Assembly (NCBI GenBank): GCA_038063075.1
Contig: JBBTVW010000045.1
Span: 1 to 17,257 of the forward strand
DNA length: 17,257 nucleotides
Direction: 5' to 3'
Source: JACQHJ01 sp038063075
GTDB taxonomy: Bacteria > Patescibacteriota > Microgenomatia > Levybacterales > UBA12049
The position numbers were made by a program, and so were the translations under genes. Numbering within the stretch: the first letter of the stretch is position 1; every line of letters begins with the position of its first letter. Positions 14,925 to 17,257 of this stretch are shown here, piece by piece. The notes under the pieces are model-generated. The model saw only the letters and a list, made by a program, of their open reading frames with translations. It ran no database searches and was not told the DNA's origin.

Positions 14925-16120
14925 TAATTAAATAGAGACCTCCTTAGCTCTTCTCTGGAATCTACAGAGATAACTTCAATTGGCATAATAACCTCTCCAT
15001 TTGCTTCAAAGCCAATTGTGTCAAACCTGTGTTGGTTTTTTATATCCTCAAACATAATTGTATATTTACCATTATTTAAGGCTGTTGCAGAAGCAAAATG
15101 ACCTAGGGCATTTGTTTTAAAAGCTCTAACCGCATTTCCTTCTGCATCTTTTACCTCAACTAAAATATTACCTAAAGGATTTCCTCTTGGGTCCTTAACA
15201 ATACCAGTAAGAAGGTTTGGAAACTCTGGAGTAGTTGGTAGACCAACACTTCTGGTAAGGTTTTGGGGTATGCTTCTAACGTATTGTGTTTGCTCTCTAG
15301 GTGTTTCCTTAGCAACAGATGGAGAAAACACTGGTCCTTGTGATTGGCCTGCTGTTTTTTGCATCTCAACCAGTCTTTTCTCTAGATCCTGTTTTTGAGA
15401 AAGCATCTCGTTTAATTTTTCTTGAAGTTCAAGAACTTTTTGATGAGTTTCTAGGAATGCACCCGGATCAACATGTGCCTCTTTTGCCTCTACCTCTTTA
15501 GCTTTAGTTAATTCTTTTTCCAAAACAGCAGCAGTTTTTAATAGATTTTCAGAAGATAATACTTCATCAGGAGCCTTTGGCGGTTGAGGTTTTGGCATAT
15601 TTACTTGTCTAGTGGGAGCTTGATTTGCAAATGTATGTGACTGAATGTTTTCTTGTGTAATAGTTTTCCCTACCAATGGAGTTGAGGCTGTTGCAAGGCT
15701 TTGAAAAAACACTGATTCTTTTTGATCAAGCTTGTTTTTTGGCTTTTGGAATTTATTTAAAAATTGCCTAAATTGTTGATCTTGGCTTTGTGGATTGTCA
15801 CTTGTTGGCGAGTTTTGCATGGAAAGATTAGCTCCCTGTTTTTGGTAAATATATTGAGTTGGGCTAAAAACAGCTTTAAAAAAGTTGGCAATCATAGTGT
15901 CAAGTGGCCTTCCTTGAACTGGTACAAAAGCAAGAGCAACACCAAATGCTATAAAAGATACTGCAAGAGGTATTTTAATAAGATCACTTAGGGGAGTAAT
16001 ATAGAAAAGCCAACCAATTAAAACACCAACTGCAATGTAGGCAAACTGCTTTACAGTCATGTCGCCAATAAGTTTAAACTGAAATCCTGTTATGTCTTGT
16101 GGTATAGGATGGTTCTCCAT
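14924..16120 (-). CDS. PrgI-domain protein with coiled coil and carboxypeptidase-regulatory-like domain
   Basis: This 398-aa protein has a PrgI-like N-terminus: HPIPQDITGFQFKLIGDMTVKQFAYIAVG, then two membrane helices (about 25-42 and 49-68) and VPVQGRPLDTMIANFFKAVFSP. PrgI proteins are small membrane partners of VirB4 in Gram-positive-type conjugation systems. A Gln/Pro-rich linker leads to a coiled coil (about 195-255, ETHQKVLELQEKLNEMLSQKQDLEKRL). The C-terminus (about 302-360) is a transthyretin-like fold: LTGIVKDPRGNPLGNILVEVKDAEGNAVRAFKTNALGHF, then GKYTIMFE. That extension is not part of a minimal PrgI protein. Two helices put N- and C-termini on the same side, so the beta domain may be cytoplasmic. 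It starts right after a long palindrome and is coupled to the next gene by TAATG. Confidence 0.85.
   Translation of the reverse strand: MENHPIPQDITGFQFKLIGDMTVKQFAYIAVGVLIGWLFYITPLSDLIKIPLAVSFIAFGVALAFVPVQGRPLDTMIANFFKAVFSPTQYIYQKQGANLSMQNSPTSDNPQSQDQQFRQFLNKFQKPKNKLDQKESVFFQSLATASTPLVGKTITQENIQSHTFANQAPTRQVNMPKPQPPKAPDEVLSSENLLKTAAVLEKELTKAKEVEAKEAHVDPGAFLETHQKVLELQEKLNEMLSQKQDLEKRLVEMQKTAGQSQGPVFSPSVAKETPREQTQYVRSIPQNLTRSVGLPTTPEFPNLLTGIVKDPRGNPLGNILVEVKDAEGNAVRAFKTNALGHFASATALNNGKYTIMFEDIKNQHRFDTIGFEANGEVIMPIEVISVDSREELRRSLFN
14939..14946 (-). promoter_or_regulatory. Shine-Dalgarno of the TraC-like gene, distant
   Basis: TAAGGAGG on the minus strand lies 14 nt before the ATG at 14924, well beyond the usual 5-9 nt. 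Stop-start overlap TAATG at the ATG suggests that termination-reinitiation also contributes. Confidence 0.55.
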
Positions 16121-16122
16121 AT

Positions 16123-16159
16123 ATAGTAATAAGTACTAGTAATTAGTACCTATTACTAT
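16123..16159 (-). repeat. Long palindrome at the 5' end of the PrgI gene
   Basis: Arms of 16 bp at 16123-16138 and 16144-16159 surround a 5-nt loop (16139-16143). Fifteen of 16 positions pair on DNA. The sixteenth (16132/16150) is A-C on the plus-strand RNA but a G-U wobble on the minus-strand RNA, so the stem is complete in the sense transcript. It ends 2 nt before the ATG at 16120. No U-tract follows, which argues against a simple terminator. Confidence 0.8.
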
Positions 16160-16239
16160 TGTTTACCGTGAAAAATATCATTTCAAGATTATCAAACTAT
16201 GTCTTATATGGATTTAAGTAGATTAAATTCTTGTGAAAA

Positions 16240-16557
16240 CTATACACCTAATTTAATACTTCTTAAGGCATTAACGCCTGTGAAGGTGGCAATAAAGTTA
16301 ATTATGAAAAAGGATAATAAAACTACAATAAGGCCAATTAAGGCATAAGTTAAAGCTTTTTTAGCACTATCAACGCTTTTTGGGTCTCCACCTGAGTTTA
16401 TAAATTTAATTCCTGAATAGATAACTAAAAATAATGCAATAATACCGGCAAGAACAATAGACCAGTTTATTACGACTTGAATAACTTGAGGAATGCAGCT
16501 AAGGGTAGGAGCGTCTTTAACAAGACAATCTCCCCATTTAATAAAAAAACCTTCCAT
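16240..16557 (-). CDS. VirB2/TrbC-like pilin-type membrane protein
   Basis: This 105-aa protein has two membrane helices. The first is near 29-53 (QVVINWSIVLAGIIALFLVIYSGIKFI); the second is near 68-93 (ALTYALIGLIVVLLSFFIINFIATF). The motif GIKFINSGGDPKSVDSAKKALTYALIGL between them is the pattern seen in CPR pilin-like proteins next to virB4. It resembles the hairpin of VirB2/TrbC subunits that polymerise into the conjugative pilus or channel. There is no cleavable signal peptide; cysteines at 11 and 21 lie in the N-terminal segment. A promoter with TTGAAG and an extended -10 lies right before it, 6 nt from the ATG. Its role as the structural subunit rather than an accessory is an inference. 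Confidence 0.82.
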   Translation of the reverse strand: MEGFFIKWGDCLVKDAPTLSCIPQVIQVVINWSIVLAGIIALFLVIYSGIKFINSGGDPKSVDSAKKALTYALIGLIVVLLSFFIINFIATFTGVNALRSIKLGV

Positions 16558-16563
16558 AGGTTA

Positions 16564-16592
16564 ACAATAGCAAAGTAATTATTTTACTTCAA
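16564..16592 (-). promoter_or_regulatory. Promoter of the 105-aa pilin-like gene, leaderless type
   Basis: On the minus strand TTGAAG (16587-16592), a 17-nt spacer and TATTGT (16564-16569) preceded by TGC. The -10 ends 6 nt before the ATG at 16557. The box itself is a 4/6 match, but spacing, TGn and position agree with the other leaderless promoters in the window. Confidence 0.5.
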
Positions 16593-16598
16593 GTGGAT

Positions 16599-17000
16599 CT
16601 ATTGTGGACTAGTTTTTATAATTGAAGGGAGTTCGAATTTATCTAGACTAAATCCTGGAATAAAGAATTGAATTATAAAGTTAAGGATAAAATAGGACAT
16701 AAAGATAATAACTAATCCAACTATTGCTGCAACAATATGTTCCCTTGCTCCTTGTACTGCTGTTTTATCTCCACCTGACGTTAACCATTTAAATCCTCCC
16801 CAGATAAGATAGAGAAGGGCAACGATAACTGAAAGAATAAAAATAAGATTAATAAGACCAACAATAATTACTCCAAGATCAGGATCACAGAGTGGTGCAA
16901 ATATTGTATCTTGGGATGCGCATAAAGTTTCTGCTGATGCTTTGGGAGCAAAGCTTAAGAAAGCTACTGCTGGGGTTAATAATGCAACTACTTTTTTCAT
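16599..17000 (-). CDS. VirB2/TrbC-like pilin with signal peptide
   Basis: This 133-aa protein starts MKKVVALLTPAVAFLSFAPKASA, a clear type I signal peptide cut after ASA (residue 23). Two membrane helices follow (about 43-67 and 88-115) with the linking motif WGGFKWLTSGGDKTAVQGAREHIVAAIVGL, the same GG-x-K-x(3)-SGGD pattern as the next gene. Cysteines at 27 and 38 are in the short mature N-terminus. The C-terminal tail FIPGFSLDKFELPSIIKTSPQ follows the second helix. It is a paralogue of the gene at 17056, with 54 bp of identical DNA at the second helix. A full promoter lies directly upstream. Confidence 0.85.
   Translation of the reverse strand: MKKVVALLTPAVAFLSFAPKASAETLCASQDTIFAPLCDPDLGVIIVGLINLIFILSVIVALLYLIWGGFKWLTSGGDKTAVQGAREHIVAAIVGLVIIFMSYFILNFIIQFFIPGFSLDKFELPSIIKTSPQ
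16657..16710. repeat. 54-bp direct repeat, copy 1, in the second-helix codons of the pilin gene
   Basis: Identical to 17204-17257, offset 547 bp in the same orientation. It encodes IIFMSYFILNFIIQFFIP. Identity at the DNA level, including third codon positions, points to recent duplication or gene conversion between the paralogues. Confidence 0.9.
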
Positions 17001-17011
17001 GTATTAATTAA

Positions 17012-17040
17012 ATCCTAGGATGTTTTTAAATGTTTGTCAA
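17012..17040 (-). promoter_or_regulatory. Promoter of the signal-peptide pilin gene
   Basis: The minus strand shows a perfect TTGACA (17035-17040), a 17-nt spacer and TAGGAT (17012-17017), 11 nt before the ATG at 17000. The expected leader is about 4 nt. The -35 overlaps the 10-mer ACTAGTACTT (17039-17048) that recurs in the palindrome at 16123-16159. Confidence 0.68.
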
Positions 17041-17055
17041 GTACTAGTTTATGTT

Positions 17056-17257
17056 TTATTTAATTACGCATTCGCCGCCAATACAAATTAGATTCCTTGA
17101 TCCACAATCGTTATCTTTTTGACACATGTCTACCTGTTTTGGGTTTCTAGTTCCTGATGGATTTTTAATCGTTGGTAGTATAAATTTGTTTAATTTAAAG
17201 TTTGGAATAAAGAATTGAATTATAAAGTTAAGGATAAAATAGGACATAAAGATAATA
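17056..17257 (-). CDS. Pilin paralogue with C-terminal cysteine module (runs off the right edge)
   Basis: Only the last 66 codons are in the window. The frame continues upstream beyond the edge; the visible Met in IIFMSYFILNF is internal by comparison with the neighbouring paralogue. The visible part holds the end of the second membrane helix, nearly identical to the pilin at 16599-17000, then FIPNFKLNKFILPTIKNPSGTRNPKQVD. The tail CQKDNDCGSRNLICIGGECVIK has four cysteines, spaced C-x5-C-x6-C-x4-C. It resembles the small CxxDxDC...CxxGxC disulfide modules found in exported proteins. The neighbouring paralogue ends without any such tail, so this copy probably carries an added surface-exposed cap. 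Upstream promoter and signal peptide are not visible. Confidence 0.8.
   Translation of the reverse strand, partial: IIFMSYFILNFIIQFFIPNFKLNKFILPTIKNPSGTRNPKQVDMCQKDNDCGSRNLICIGGECVIK
17204..17257. repeat. 54-bp direct repeat, copy 2, reaching the window edge
   Basis: Identical to 16657-16710 and cut by the end of the window, so the true identical tract may be longer. Confidence 0.9.

Noticed and set aside
16212..16228. Inverted repeat ATTTAA-GTAGA-TTAAAT after the 105-aa pilin-like gene
   Set aside because: Stem is only six A-T pairs and such repeats are expected often in DNA this AT-rich.

Overview
The window is about 17 kb of AT-rich DNA from a streamlined bacterium, most likely a member of the Patescibacteria/CPR (possibly the Microgenomates side; this is inference). 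The pointers are a DUF4012 surface protein, a minimal VirB4/PrgI/pilin secretion cluster next to the replication genes, short housekeeping proteins, very few Shine-Dalgarno sequences, and many start codons lying only 6 to 12 nt after a -10 box. The standard code (TGA as stop) fits every gene here.

Layout. 1-738 (-) is the N-terminal third of valyl-tRNA synthetase. A divergent promoter pair separates it from a 70-aa orphan gene (818-1030, +). 1083-4196 (-) is an rnhA / DUF4012 pair. 4267-7479 (-) is the conserved rpmH-rnpA-yidD-yidC-jag block, followed by an O-antigen-ligase-like membrane protein that overlaps jag. 7480-7594 is a divergent promoter region with DnaA boxes, followed by dnaA (7595-8959, +), a DnaA-box-rich intergenic region that is the best oriC candidate, and dnaN (9088-10194, +).

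10197-17257 is all on the minus strand and encodes an envelope or secretion apparatus. In order of transcription it holds tandem VirB2/TrbC-like pilin genes (one running off the window), a third small pilin-like protein, a PrgI-domain protein with a coiled coil and a C-terminal carboxypeptidase-regulatory-like domain, a TraC-like protein, a VirB4 ATPase, a single-pass protein with Ig-like extracytoplasmic domains, a secreted C39-like cysteine peptidase, and a small membrane-anchored protein. The likely logic is that VirB4 powers assembly of pilin subunits through a PrgI/TraC-like membrane platform. The Ig-like protein would be surface-exposed, and the peptidase would process wall or substrate. 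That assignment of roles is inference from families and order.

The most notable non-coding signals are: (i) extended -10 or -35/-10 promoters placed so close to ATG that most transcription units should be leaderless; (ii) two clusters of near-perfect TTATCCACA boxes flanking dnaA; (iii) a 16-bp-arm palindrome 2 nt before the start of the PrgI gene, which shares a 10-mer with the promoter of a pilin gene; (iv) a 54-bp identical repeat shared by the tandem pilin genes.
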